A stretch of 64,000 nt of DNA from Methanothrix thermoacetophila PT (GCF_000014945.1 NC_008553.1:620001-684000), one strand, 5' to 3'; shown: positions 18,558-27,074, numbered from the stretch's first letter. Notes: a model not told the origin generated them from the sequence alone. Translations and numbers: made by a program.

Positions 18558-18764
18558 TTAGAGAAAACACCCATGATCCAAGGTCACCCATGTGGATGAA
18601 AATGGACCTTTGCGAGAACCATTTTCATACCAATCAGTCATGCAAGGCAGGACCTCAGCCGGCCTTGCCAGTATTCCCGCAGCTGATTCAATTCGAGAGA
18701 AAGCGATTTGAGCTGCCCGAACGGATGCTCTAGCTTTATAAAGCATCTGCTGAGAGAGTTCCAC
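18558..18764 (-). CDS. Possible small protein of unknown function
   Basis: A 68-residue frame with a GTG start at 18762-18764 and a near-perfect GGAGG 8 bases before it. The first 40 residues (ELSQQMLYKARASVRAAQIA and on) look like an ordinary amphipathic helix-rich protein. The C-terminal part (RKGPFSSTWVTLDHGCFL) runs through a hairpin at 18595-18630 and looks less protein-like, so the gene may be truncated by it. No family recognised. Confidence 0.3.
   Translation of the reverse strand: MELSQQMLYKARASVRAAQIAFSRIESAAGILARPAEVLPCMTDWYENGSRKGPFSSTWVTLDHGCFL
18595..18630. repeat. Hairpin with GAAAATGG/CCATTTTC arms
   Basis: GATGAAAATGG at 18595-18605 pairs with CCATTTTCATAC at 18619-18630. 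A similar motif (GATGAAAATG, then CGTTTTCGTACC) occurs at 21477-21507, suggesting a repeated structural element rather than a chance terminator. Confidence 0.45.
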
Positions 18765-19275
18765 AACCTCTGCCTCCTTATGTATATCCCCATTTCACAC
18801 TCCTGCAGGAAATCGCATAATCGAGACCCAGCCGGAGCACAATATCTTCTGCAATTTTTTGTAGATAAATGGGTACGAACCTCTGATAAGTAGTAGAAAT
18901 AATTATGATGAATACGATGCCATAAATCTCAAGGATGGCGTTGCACCTCCCCGACCTGAAGGAAGGGGATTCCACTACCCCACACCCCAGAGGTTCTAGG
19001 ACTTTGTGAGGGATCGATGGCGGTCGCGTTCATGGGCTGCTCGGTATCTGGGGTCCAGCTGGGCTTTCAGGCCTGTGCAGCCTATTTTCGAATCCATCTC
19101 GAGTCAGCCCATATGCCCTCAGTGGTCACATGGTGTACCTCGAGTGGCACTGCATCTGTTGCAGTCCATTGCTGCTGGAGTTTTGAGCACGCTCAGAGAT
19201 CCAGGCCCGCAGTTCCAATCCGCACACACATCTCGTGCGAGACGCTTTTATCATCATCCTGAACATTTTCTTCTC
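18765..19275. other. Gene-poor region upstream of the second SNase-like gene
   Basis: No supported gene. Around 18880-18925 it is AT-rich and could hold promoters for either direction. Long open frames here have atypical composition and no recognisable domain or ribosome site. Confidence 0.35.
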
Positions 19276-19680
19276 ATGAGATGCTTAATTGCATGCGTCA
19301 TGATACTGCTGGTCGCACAGGCGGTCGCGCATCCTCTTGAGGCCAGCGGAAGGGTGAGCAGCATATCGAGTGGTGATACGTTTATGGTAGACGGCTTCGG
19401 TATTGTCCATCTCGCCGATGTGAGGGCGCCGGATGTCCATACCGTAGATGGCGTCCATTCAAAGGAGTTCACCATGGAGAGGCTTCTGAACGTGCAGGTT
19501 TTTCTCGATATCGATAATGTGACCGGCTACCGGCCAGATGGAATAACTGAGTGTCTCGTCTACCTCTCCAACCCGGATGGGACGCCAGACCTGCAGAGGC
19601 TCTTCAACAGAATTATCATGGATGCAGGCTTCGCGAATTTGCGCGACGACGAGAACGAGTTCGATCCAGCCTCGTGGTGA
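19276..19680 (+). CDS. Truncated, probably inactive SNase-like secreted protein
   Basis: A 134-residue paralogue of the nuclease at 10208-10804. A signal peptide (RCLIACVMILLVAQAVA) leads into the SNase fold: SSISSGDTFMVDGFGIVHLADVRAPDVHT, then VFLDIDNVTGYRPDG, then FNRIIMDAGFANLRDDENEFDPASW. The stop comes at the tryptophan where the full-length relative continues for about 45 residues, so the C-terminal cysteine module is absent. The positions of the catalytic Arg and Glu read His (IVHLAD) and Asp (APDV), and the second Arg is not kept. It is therefore probably non-catalytic or decaying. The ATG at 19276 starts the signal peptide; the frame is open further upstream but looks non-coding. Confidence 0.7.
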   Translation: MRCLIACVMILLVAQAVAHPLEASGRVSSISSGDTFMVDGFGIVHLADVRAPDVHTVDGVHSKEFTMERLLNVQVFLDIDNVTGYRPDGITECLVYLSNPDGTPDLQRLFNRIIMDAGFANLRDDENEFDPASW

Positions 19681-19707
19681 CGGGTGCAGTTGTAACTGCA
19701 GGTGAGA

Positions 19708-20499
19708 TCACGCGCGCTCGCGCTCCACATGCTCCCGGATAAGGCTCTCCAGAAAACCAGCTATCCCTCCCGGGTAGCATGCCTCGAGCGCATCTAACTC
19801 GGCCATCATCCTGCCATCGAGGCCGGCGCCTCTGAGAATCTCTTTGTACTGTTTATCTATGGATTTCTTATCAGCCCTGACCATGGGGATCTGCAGCCTC
19901 ACGACCTGCTCTGGGGTCATGGCTATGTGCATCACTCGCATACCTGAATCTGAGAGAGCATCCCTGAGAGTAGTGACAAAGGAGAGTCCGGATGGGCTCA
20001 GATCTGCCATGCATAGGAGACACAATTCCTCATCCTCTGCTCTTATGCGAAGATCCTGCAGGGCATCATCCAGTCGTGCTCCGCTCACCGATACGAGAGT
20101 GATGCCATATCGGTTGCAGACCGGCCAGATCAGCGGGTTGAGCGCAGATCTGTTGATCCAGAGCTCGGCATCCGCGACCGATCTGTGATCAGGGGTGAGC
20201 ACATGTATGCCCGGCATCTCTTCCAGAAGCGCATCCCGTGGGATGTACCCCAGTTCAGATGCGAGCGTGACCCACTTGACCAAGCGGCTTGCGTCGCTCT
20301 CATCAAACGGCCTGGTTACCCGTATCTCGCCCACAAACCCTCCGCATATCGGGTAATCAGATTTGCCTCTGCGAAGAGCGTGATAGAACAGAGATCTCAC
20401 AGTCGTCCTAGGCCTGTTGAACTCCTCAAATACCTTTGCCACCCACCTGCACTTTGTCCTGCACGTCTCGGTCTCGACAAAGGGCTCTGCCATCGGCAT
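19708..20499 (-). CDS. Stand-alone Spo11/Top6A-like Toprim protein
   Basis: A 263-residue protein that lines up with topoisomerase VI subunit A. TTVRSLFYHALRRG matches the catalytic-tyrosine motif [12 protein letters not shown] of Top6A at 3958. DAELWINRSAL matches the first Toprim acidic residue (VETGG). LLCMADLSPSGLSFV matches the second ([10 protein letters not shown]). It lacks the N-terminal extension and has no B-type ATPase beside it. It may be a nuclease/topoisomerase-like cleavage protein acting alone or with Top6B. The alignment is by eye, so family membership is likely and activity is open. The gene is isolated, with a repeat-filled region upstream. Confidence 0.62.
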   Translation of the reverse strand: MPMAEPFVETETCRTKCRWVAKVFEEFNRPRTTVRSLFYHALRRGKSDYPICGGFVGEIRVTRPFDESDASRLVKWVTLASELGYIPRDALLEEMPGIHVLTPDHRSVADAELWINRSALNPLIWPVCNRYGITLVSVSGARLDDALQDLRIRAEDEELCLLCMADLSPSGLSFVTTLRDALSDSGMRVMHIAMTPEQVVRLQIPMVRADKKSIDKQYKEILRGAGLDGRMMAELDALEACYPGGIAGFLESLIREHVERERA

Positions 20500-20786
20500 A
20501 ATTCTCTGATGCGGGCACCTATAAACCTGCCTGTCTCCAACTGAGAATCGCGCATCTGTGGTGAACTATTCTACTTACCATGAGCGCACTTGAGTTACTG
20601 ATCGAGTAAAGGCAATAACAGTGGGCATGGTCGTTCATCAGAAATCTGCCAAGAGGGCAATTTACCTCAACGTATTGAGCATGTTCGAGTTATGACAGCA
20701 ATTCGATCCATTCAGAGCATAATACACCCTGTATTCTGAATTGATATGTTCCGATATCAAGGAGGTGACAAGGCATGGAATGAAGT

Positions 20787-21193
20787 CGTCTCAAAATTCA
20801 AAGCTCAAATGCATATTGATTTATGTGGATTGTATTTCAGCACGGACCTGTCCGAATGAGGATTAGGTGTTTCCGACCTGCGGATTGCGGTAAGGTTCGG
20901 ATTTCTGGCCTCAGCTCTTATTCGGACACATCTTTCCGCACAGGATTGATGCAGATCAGCATGAGTATTCCTATAAACCCATATTTTCACAATGGCGGAT
21001 TCTCGCTGATATCGTATTTGGCACACATTTGCCTCAAAACCAGAGATTTTTAGGAATACTCGCATGAGTATTCTTATAAACCCTTATTTTTACAATGGCG
21101 GATTCTCGCTGATATCGTATTTGGCTCACATTTTGCCTCAAAACCAGAGGTTTATAGGAATACTCGCATTGTTGATTAAATAATTTCGAGACG
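20787..21193. mobile_element. Putative non-autonomous element with CGTCTC-type terminal inverted repeats
   Basis: CGTCTCAAAATT at 20787-20798 and AATTTCGAGACG at 21182-21193 are inverted copies (11 of 12 matching) bounding 407 bases without a gene. The interior carries the tandem palindromic units. A matching end, with ATGAAGTtGTCTCAAAATTC orientation, occurs at 17311-17331. No transposase is present, so at most this is a MITE-like element. Confidence 0.4.
20961..21169. repeat. Tandem pair of ~104-bp palindromic-ended units
   Basis: Unit 1 is 20961-21063, unit 2 is 21064-21169; they differ at fewer than a dozen positions. Each begins ATGAGTATTC(C/T)TATAAACCC. Each ends with the inverse, best preserved in unit 2 as GGTTTATAGGAATACTCGCA. 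Each unit can therefore fold on itself. The TATAAA inside both ends also resembles an archaeal TATA box. Confidence 0.8.
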
Positions 21194-21307
21194 ATTTATC
21201 ATTAGAACCGATGATAAAAGATTCGAACAGCGGACTGGGTCAGGTTATTACCGAGTTTCCGATCGCGGTGATACTGCTAACGGAGAGGATCACCCGATAT
21301 TCCAGAA

Positions 21308-21411
21308 CACTCTTATCCATCTAATGACTTCAGAGACATTGGTCCTCTATGCGCCTCTAGAAAGTAGAGGTGCTTCCAGCGGCCCGTCTGCATACCCACC
21401 AAGTTGCCAAA
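21308..21411 (-). repeat. Dispersed repeat, copy D (inverted, diverged)
   Basis: Read on the minus strand it shows GGCAACTTGG, then GCTGGAAGCAC, then GCATAGAGGACCAATGTCT, then AAGTCATTAGATGGATAAGAGTG. These follow the same order and spacing as copies A and B. Confidence 0.6.
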
Positions 21412-21476
21412 GACATAAGAGCGTTCCAGAAAACGTTCACGACGCAATGCCATACATCTGGATGACATACATCTAG

Positions 21477-21507
21477 ATGAAAATGATCCAGAGCCCGTTT
21501 TCGTACC
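21477..21507. repeat. Hairpin related to the one at 18595
   Basis: GATGAAAATG pairs imperfectly with CGTTTTCGTACC across a 9-base loop. Same arms and spacing class as 18595-18630. Confidence 0.35.
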
Positions 21508-21558
21508 AACATGGTCTGGCCGTTTAGAGTATATGGCCTAAATATGGGGAAGGCCGGC

Positions 21559-22362
21559 TTACCTCTCGCTCAGTATACTCGCCGCCTCCTCTGCGCTTCT
21601 CCCATGATGCACTATGGCGCATATCGCCCTGGTCATGCGCGTCGGATCCCTGTGCTGGAAGACGTTTCTGCCTATCGCGACGCCTCTCGCGCCCGCCTTC
21701 ATCGCGCCCTCGATCATCTGGAGGAACTCCAGGTCTGTCGCTGTCTTCGGGCCGCCTGCTATGACCACAGGCACCGGGCAACCTGCCACGACATCCCTGA
21801 AGCTATCCGGAGATCCTGTGTAGTTCGTCTTTATTATGTCAGCTCCGAGCTCGGCGCCTGCTCTGGCTGCGTGCGCCACGACATCCGGAGCGTTCGGGTT
21901 TGTTATATTCTTGCCGCGGGGGTACATCATCGCGACCAGCGGCATGCCCCAGAAGTCGCACCTCTCAGAGACCATCCCCAGGAAGTGGAGCTGCTCTGCC
22001 TCTGTCTCGGAGCCGATATTTATGTGGACGCTCACCGCGTCTGCTCCGAGCTTTAGTGCCTCCTCCACCATGGCCACCTGGACCTTGTTGTTCGGATCAG
22101 GACCGAGGGAGGTGGAGGCTGACATGTGGACTATCAGGCCTATATCCCTGCCGTAGCCGCGATGCCCATGCCTGACCATCCCCTTCTGCTGGAGCACCGC
22201 ATTTGCTCCGCCCTTCGCAACCTTATCGACCATCTCAGGCAAGTTCGCAAGCCCCTGTATCGGGCCGACGGATATCCCGTGATCGAGAGGTATTATCACG
22301 GTGTTCCCGCTGTCCCTGTCCATGATTCTTTCCAGACGAACACGTTTGCCAATCTCGCTCAT
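21559..22362 (-). CDS. 2-amino-3,7-dideoxy-D-threo-hept-6-ulosonate (ADH) synthase
   Basis: The archaeal class I aldolase-like enzyme that opens the shikimate-independent-of-DAHP route to aromatic amino acids (MJ0400 family). It condenses 6-deoxy-5-ketofructose phosphate with aspartate semialdehyde. The 267-residue TIM barrel shows [29 protein letters not shown], a DIIKTNYTG lysine (Schiff base) and [12 protein letters not shown] and [11 protein letters not shown] phosphate-binding loops. Fructose-bisphosphate aldolase is the close alternative; the start sequence favours ADH synthase. The usual partner, 3-dehydroquinate synthase II, is not adjacent. The ATG at 22360-22362 has GGGAGATCA just upstream. 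Confidence 0.88.
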   Translation of the reverse strand: MSEIGKRVRLERIMDRDSGNTVIIPLDHGISVGPIQGLANLPEMVDKVAKGGANAVLQQKGMVRHGHRGYGRDIGLIVHMSASTSLGPDPNNKVQVAMVEEALKLGADAVSVHINIGSETEAEQLHFLGMVSERCDFWGMPLVAMMYPRGKNITNPNAPDVVAHAARAGAELGADIIKTNYTGSPDSFRDVVAGCPVPVVIAGGPKTATDLEFLQMIEGAMKAGARGVAIGRNVFQHRDPTRMTRAICAIVHHGRSAEEAASILSER

Positions 22363-22500
22363 AGTGATCTCCCAGTGTTAACGTGGTACATGCTAACAAA
22401 TGTCATATATAAAAAGATGGCGGTCAGAGTCAGAGATATGCTTTGCCCTGGAATGACCCGGAGATGAGGCTTAGAGGATCTGAGGACGTTTTCACATGAT

Positions 22501-22607
22501 CCTGCAGGCGTTCCTGTTTAGATCCGCATGACTCAGCTGCACTTCTTCAGCGTCATCTCTCTCGTACTCGACCTGCAGACGTTCCTGTTGAGTTTCGCAT
22601 GACTCAG
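22501..22607. repeat. Two 36-bp direct repeats
   Basis: 22501-22536 and 22572-22607 match at 32 of 36 positions. Both run from CCTGCAG(G/A)CGTTCCTGTT to CGCATGACTCAG, with start points 71 bases apart. They fill the gap between ADH synthase and the FkbM gene; the second ends just before the stop codon of the latter (22611). Confidence 0.7.
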
Positions 22608-22610
22608 ATC

Positions 22611-23309
22611 TCAGACGTTTCCCCTCCACTCGCCCATGACTATGGGGACGCTTGGGGCGAAAGGGCTTCTGTATACGCTCGCCCTCACATGGATTATATT
22701 CGGCATGAAACCCATCGATCGCAGCCTGCCTGCGACCTGGAGGTCCTCAGCAGGGAAGTGGTACGCTGCAATCGCGATCTTCCTGCAGCGCATTCTATCA
22801 GCACAGCTCAGGATCTTCAGCGCAGCACCCTCAGCGTCGATCTTGACCACATCCGGCCCGATCCCAAGCTCCTCGATGAGACCGTTCATGGTGTTGACAG
22901 GAACCTCATCCCAGGAGGTGCTTCTGCGGAAGACCAGGGAGTGAGCAACTGTCCCCTCTGCAAGAAATAACCTGCCAGTTCCCCTGAAATCAGACAGAGC
23001 CATGCGCAGTGGAATGATGCTATCCATTCCCTCCGAATTCATCCTGAGAAGCTCGTAGTTGCTCCGCTCCGGCTCCACCGCGACCACAAGGCCATCCTCC
23101 CCCACCATCCCTGCAGCTCTTAACGCGAACGATCCGATATGCGCGCCAACATCAAACACCACCTCGCCCGGGCGTATGTCCAGGAGATCGTAGTGCCTGT
23201 GCTGGTATACGTCCCTTATCATATCAGCGTCCCCCTCGGAGAACGGCCGGAATCTGATCAGAACACCATCTGGGAGCTCTGCGCCCAGCACAAGACGATC
23301 CAGATCCAT
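22611..23309 (-). CDS. FkbM-family methyltransferase
   Basis: A 232-residue S-adenosylmethionine-dependent methyltransferase of the FkbM family. Motif I is VVFDVGAHIGSFALRAAG, motif II VVAVEPERSNYELLRMN, and the FkbM signature VVKIDAEGAALKILS follows. Such enzymes O-methylate sugars or natural products and often sit in glycan loci; here it is solitary, so the substrate is unknown. The ATG at 23307-23309 begins MDLDRL. The gene is divergent from the CoA-transferase fusion, with an 86-base shared AT-rich promoter region. Confidence 0.88.
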   Translation of the reverse strand: MDLDRLVLGAELPDGVLIRFRPFSEGDADMIRDVYQHRHYDLLDIRPGEVVFDVGAHIGSFALRAAGMVGEDGLVVAVEPERSNYELLRMNSEGMDSIIPLRMALSDFRGTGRLFLAEGTVAHSLVFRRSTSWDEVPVNTMNGLIEELGIGPDVVKIDAEGAALKILSCADRMRCRKIAIAAYHFPAEDLQVAGRLRSMGFMPNIIHVRASVYRSPFAPSVPIVMGEWRGNV

Positions 23310-23395
23310 GTAGATACATCTGCCTGTATGGGCGCATAAATCCTCTGCAGGTAAAATTAATTAAGTCAGCCTTTAATTGAGCCTGGGGGAAGCTT

Positions 23396-25279
23396 ATGGA
23401 GATCATGGAGCACTACTACAGTGATCTGAGGGCGCAGTGGCCTGAAAAGTTCGTCTCGCTGGAGAGGGCGTTCAGCCACATACACGCGGGCGACAGGATC
23501 TTCATAGGCACCGGCTGCGGCGAGCCGCAGTTCCTGGTCCAGGCGCTCGCCGACTACGTTAGGGAGCATCCGAAGGCCTTCTTCGACACTGAGATACTTC
23601 ACGTATGGACGCTGGGCGCTGCTCCATACACGGATATCAAGTTCAGGGAGAACTTCAGGCTGAACACATTCTTCATAGGGAGAAGCACGCGCGATGCTGT
23701 TAACAAGGAGCTCGCGGATTACACCCCAATATTCTTCTCAGCTATACCGGATCTGATCTACAGGGGGCGCATACCCATAGACGTCGCGCTCATACAGACG
23801 ACCCCGCCGGATCGGCACGGCTACCTGAATCTGGGGATAAGCGTTGACATCGTGAAGGCTGCTGTGGAGAAAGCATCAGTTGTCATTGCACAGATAAACT
23901 CAAACATGCCCAGGGTCCAGGGGGACGGCTTCATCCACATGGACGATGTGAGCTTTGTGATACCCCATGACGAGCCACTTCTCGAGTATATGGAGAGTGT
24001 GCCGACAGAGCTGGCCCAGCAGATCGGAAGATATGTGGCGAGGATAGTGGAGGACGGATCCACGATCGAGGCCGGCTACGGGATGATACCGAACGCCGTC
24101 CTCGCAAACCTGAAGCACAAGAAGCATCTCGGCATTCACACATCGCTTCTCACAGATGGGTTCATAGAGCTCATGAAGGTAGGGGCTGTTGATAACTCGA
24201 TGAAGAGCATAGACAGATACAAGACCATAGCCTCGTTCTGCATGGGCACGCGGAAGACGTACGAATACATACACGATAATCCAGCGATAGAGTTCAAGAC
24301 GATCGATTACACAAACAATCCTCTCATCATAGCAAAGAACCGAAACATGGTATCGATCAACAGCGCGATGGAGGTCGATCTCACAGGCCAGGCGACAGCC
24401 GAGTCTCTCGGAACGTTCTTCCACAGCGGCATTGGAGGCCAGGCAGACTTCATGCGCGGCGCGGTCCTCTCGCCAGGGGGCAAGGCGATTCTCGCTTTGC
24501 CATCGACCGCTGAGAACGGGAGAATATCCAGAATAGTTCCGATGCTCAGGGAGGGCGCCGGGGTCACGCTGACGAGAGGGGATCTGCATTATGTCGTCAC
24601 AGAGTATGGGATCGCATACCTGCACGGCAAGAACGTCAGGGAGCGTGCGATGGATCTCATAGCCCTGGCACATCCGAAGTTCCGGCCGTGGCTTCTGGAG
24701 GAGGCGAAGCGGCTCTCGCTCATCTATGCTGACCAGGAGTTCGTACCAGGCGAGAAGGGAGAGTACCCGGAGCATCTGGAGACGTACAGGACGACCAAGA
24801 CCGGGATCAACATACTTCTCAGGCCTGTGAAGATAACAGATGAGCCGCTCCTGAAGGACTTCTTCTACTCTCTATCAGACGAGACTATGTACCAGAGATT
24901 CGCATCCGCACGGAAGGGCATGAGCCACAAGCAGCTTCAGGATTTTGTTGTCATTGATTACACCCGGGAGATGGTGATCCTCGCCGTGATCGAGGAGGAT
25001 GATAAAGAGGAGGTGATCGGCCTCGGGCAGTACAGCATCGCAGAGGGGACGCATACCGCAGAGGTGGCCATAGTCGTCAGAGATGATTACCAGAGGAAGG
25101 GAGTGGGCATGGAGATCCTCTCGTATCTTGTGTACCTTGCAAGAAAGCAGGGTCTGTTCTACCTGAATGCGGAAGTGCTGGTGGAGAACCAGGCGGTTCT
25201 GAGGATGTTCGAGCGGCTTAACCTCCGCACTGAGCGAAAGCTGGAGGAAGGAGTGTATTCAGTTAAGATATATCTGTGA
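23396..25279 (+). CDS. Acetyl-CoA hydrolase/transferase fused to a GNAT acetyltransferase
   Basis: A 627-residue fusion. Residues 1-440 are a 4-hydroxybutyrate/acetate CoA-transferase-type fold: DRIFIGTGCGEPQFLVQAL, IEAGYGMIPNAVLANL, and SINSAMEVDLTGQA, whose Glu is the expected thioester-forming residue. Residues 460-627 are a GNAT domain (EVAIVVRDDYQRKGVGMEIL is the acetyl-CoA pyrophosphate loop). The enzyme may exchange CoA between acetate and another acid while the GNAT half acetylates a protein or senses acetyl-CoA. That would be relevant to an acetate-using methanogen, which is inference. GGGGGA precedes the ATG at 23396. Confidence 0.88.
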   Translation: MEIMEHYYSDLRAQWPEKFVSLERAFSHIHAGDRIFIGTGCGEPQFLVQALADYVREHPKAFFDTEILHVWTLGAAPYTDIKFRENFRLNTFFIGRSTRDAVNKELADYTPIFFSAIPDLIYRGRIPIDVALIQTTPPDRHGYLNLGISVDIVKAAVEKASVVIAQINSNMPRVQGDGFIHMDDVSFVIPHDEPLLEYMESVPTELAQQIGRYVARIVEDGSTIEAGYGMIPNAVLANLKHKKHLGIHTSLLTDGFIELMKVGAVDNSMKSIDRYKTIASFCMGTRKTYEYIHDNPAIEFKTIDYTNNPLIIAKNRNMVSINSAMEVDLTGQATAESLGTFFHSGIGGQADFMRGAVLSPGGKAILALPSTAENGRISRIVPMLREGAGVTLTRGDLHYVVTEYGIAYLHGKNVRERAMDLIALAHPKFRPWLLEEAKRLSLIYADQEFVPGEKGEYPEHLETYRTTKTGINILLRPVKITDEPLLKDFFYSLSDETMYQRFASARKGMSHKQLQDFVVIDYTREMVILAVIEEDDKEEVIGLGQYSIAEGTHTAEVAIVVRDDYQRKGVGMEILSYLVYLARKQGLFYLNAEVLVENQAVLRMFERLNLRTERKLEEGVYSVKIYL

Positions 25280-25377
25280 AAACTCCCTTGAAGAACTGCA
25301 TAACGGGCGATACCACCCATCTGCGCCATCCTAATCAGAGCAGATCTTGTGCTGCCAGATAAAATTACCAGGGCAGC

Positions 25378-26388
25378 TCAAGACTTGCGCAGCTGGGCAT
25401 GCGTCATATTTATCGTAAACTCACCGATGTTCTTTATGTGATCCAGGAATCTCGCGATGCTGCTTGAGATCACCATCCTCATCAGGATCTCCTCCTGGTT
25501 CACCCCCGTAGATGAGCTGGATATAACTGGCTCGAAGCTCCTCATCGCCTCTCTGCGTATCTCCTTGGTTTGTTCTATTATCGAGTTCGCGATCTCTGTG
25601 TTTCTGTGGAGCAGTGCTGATATGGCCTCATCTATGAGGCCGCAGATGATTGAGGAGATCCTCGTGAGCTCCAGCGCCATATCATCTGGAACAGACATGC
25701 TGTGCTCGATCACCAGATTTGCTATGCTGTGTGCGTGATCTGCGATCCTCTCCAGGTTGGATGCAGCGAGCGCATAGTTGAAGGCTGTGATGACATCGAG
25801 CGAGCTCTGAGAGAGCGCGCCAGTCCTGAGCATCTCGATGAACTGGCGTGATACAAGAAGATTAAGGCGATCCACATCATCGTCGCGCTGTATGACATCC
25901 TGTGCGAGTCTCTTCTTCATCCCTATCAGAGAGTCGATCGCATCCTGTATCATCGATTTCACAACGGTCCTGAGCCGCCTGAGAGCCCTATCGGACTGGA
26001 GCTCATCCGAGTTCAGGAGATCCTGTATCAGAACCTTGTTTCCTGTCTCTTCCAGTATCTCAGGCCCTATCAGCTTGCTCACTATCTGGTGTATGTCCCT
26101 CTTCTGCTCTGGCGTCATGTAGGGGGAGACCACCTCGATCGTTCTGTACCCTGACAGGTAGCATCCGATTATGTCCCTTATCAGCGCCTCTCCCGACTTC
26201 TCCCCGATATCCAGCTTCACCTTCAGGCTCTGGCTCGTCCGCTCAGGCGAGAGTACGAGCTCCCCACTCTCTCCCTGTGTGATGTACACTATCGACCCGG
26301 GCTTTATGCCGCTTCTCACAACCCAGCCCTTCGGGAGTGAGACTATGAACGTTGATTTCCCGGTCCTCTGAACCTTTCTGGTCTCCAT
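25378..26388 (-). CDS. PhoU-domain protein with N-terminal AbrB-like DNA-binding domain
   Basis: A 336-residue regulator. Residues 1-45 form a SpoVT/AbrB swapped-hairpin domain (METRKVQRTGKSTFIVSLPKGWV, then KPGSIVYITQ). The rest contains two PhoU three-helix repeats (SDRALRRLRTVVKSMIQDAID, then NLERIADHAHSIANLVIE with the metal-binding E-x2-D type motif). This archaeal architecture suggests a phosphate-responsive DNA-binding protein. It is the third gene of the pstB operon, 5 bases after the PhoU gene. Confidence 0.88.
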   Translation of the reverse strand: METRKVQRTGKSTFIVSLPKGWVVRSGIKPGSIVYITQGESGELVLSPERTSQSLKVKLDIGEKSGEALIRDIIGCYLSGYRTIEVVSPYMTPEQKRDIHQIVSKLIGPEILEETGNKVLIQDLLNSDELQSDRALRRLRTVVKSMIQDAIDSLIGMKKRLAQDVIQRDDDVDRLNLLVSRQFIEMLRTGALSQSSLDVITAFNYALAASNLERIADHAHSIANLVIEHSMSVPDDMALELTRISSIICGLIDEAISALLHRNTEIANSIIEQTKEIRREAMRSFEPVISSSSTGVNQEEILMRMVISSSIARFLDHIKNIGEFTINMTHAQLRKS

Positions 26389-26393
26389 GTCAA

Positions 26394-27074
26394 TCAGTTC
26401 AGATGCTCCCTCTTCCCTTCGATCATATAAACTATGGACTCGCAGATGTTGCAGATGTGATCCCCGATCCTCTCAATGTGTCTGTTCACCATCAGCAGTG
26501 GGATTGTCTGGTCCATGAGGTTCATGTCTTCCGCTGTCATCCTCATGAGCACATCACGTACCTTTACGTAGAGAGAATCGATCACGTAATCATGCCTCGT
26601 CACGTTCCTGGCCATATCTGGGTCCCCTTTCTCGAGAGCCTCCATCGCTCCAGATAACATCTCGACTGCTATGCCTGCCATCTTCGAGAGGCCGTCTGGC
26701 ATCTCCATGCGGTTCTTGTCCTTCGTCTGGATCACGACCCTCGCTATGTCCACGGCGAGATCTCCCGCGCGCTCGAGATCTATCCCTATCTTCAGTATGC
26801 CGATTATCATCCTCAGATCCTTCGCCATGGGCTGCTGAAGGGCCAGGAGCTCCATGCACTTGCTCTCCAGCTTCACGCTCAGATCGTCAACCGCGTAGTC
26901 GCCCTGAACAACCTCCCTGGCCAGGATGGCATCGTTCCTGCAGAGTGCCTCCACGGATCTCTCTATCGAAGAGGAGACGAGATCTGAGAGCTCTCTTGTC
27001 ATCGCCCTGAGCGCGTTCAGATCTCTGTGGTACCTCTCTCTGTACGGACTCACAACCCCCCACCCCAAAGTCAA
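26394..27074 (-). CDS. phoU: Phosphate regulator PhoU
   Basis: A 226-residue classical PhoU with two three-helix bundles. The metal-binding motifs are [19 protein letters not shown] and [18 protein letters not shown] (E-x2-D-x3-D type). PhoU restrains phosphate uptake through the Pst transporter. Its start overlaps the 3' end of pstB by 4 bases, so the two are cotranslated. The Pst permeases and binding protein are not in this window, so the partner must be encoded elsewhere. Confidence 0.93.
   Translation of the reverse strand: MTLGWGVVSPYRERYHRDLNALRAMTRELSDLVSSSIERSVEALCRNDAILAREVVQGDYAVDDLSVKLESKCMELLALQQPMAKDLRMIIGILKIGIDLERAGDLAVDIARVVIQTKDKNRMEMPDGLSKMAGIAVEMLSGAMEALEKGDPDMARNVTRHDYVIDSLYVKVRDVLMRMTAEDMNLMDQTIPLLMVNRHIERIGDHICNICESIVYMIEGKREHLN

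Larger units (their letters stand above)
20500..21558. other. 1-kb gene-free region packed with repeats
   Basis: No gene is supported. Contents in order: an outer inverted repeat 20787-21193, two tandem palindromic units inside it at 20961-21169, an inverted copy of the dispersed repeat at 21308-21411 and a hairpin at 21477-21507. A GGAGGTGA sequence near 20761 precedes an ATG followed after one codon by a stop, so it does not open a real gene. Confidence 0.6.

Noticed and set aside
18195-18599. 134-residue open frame on the plus strand
   Set aside because: Composition is histidine- and alanine-rich and irregular, no ribosome site, and a better-supported short frame lies on the opposite strand.
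21559-22362. Fructose-bisphosphate aldolase class I
   Set aside because: Possible by fold, but the N-terminal [20 protein letters not shown] pattern matches the ADH synthase group better.
22501-22607. Second CRISPR array
   Set aside because: Only two imperfect units, no similarity to the main repeat and no leader or ATTGAAAC-type end.
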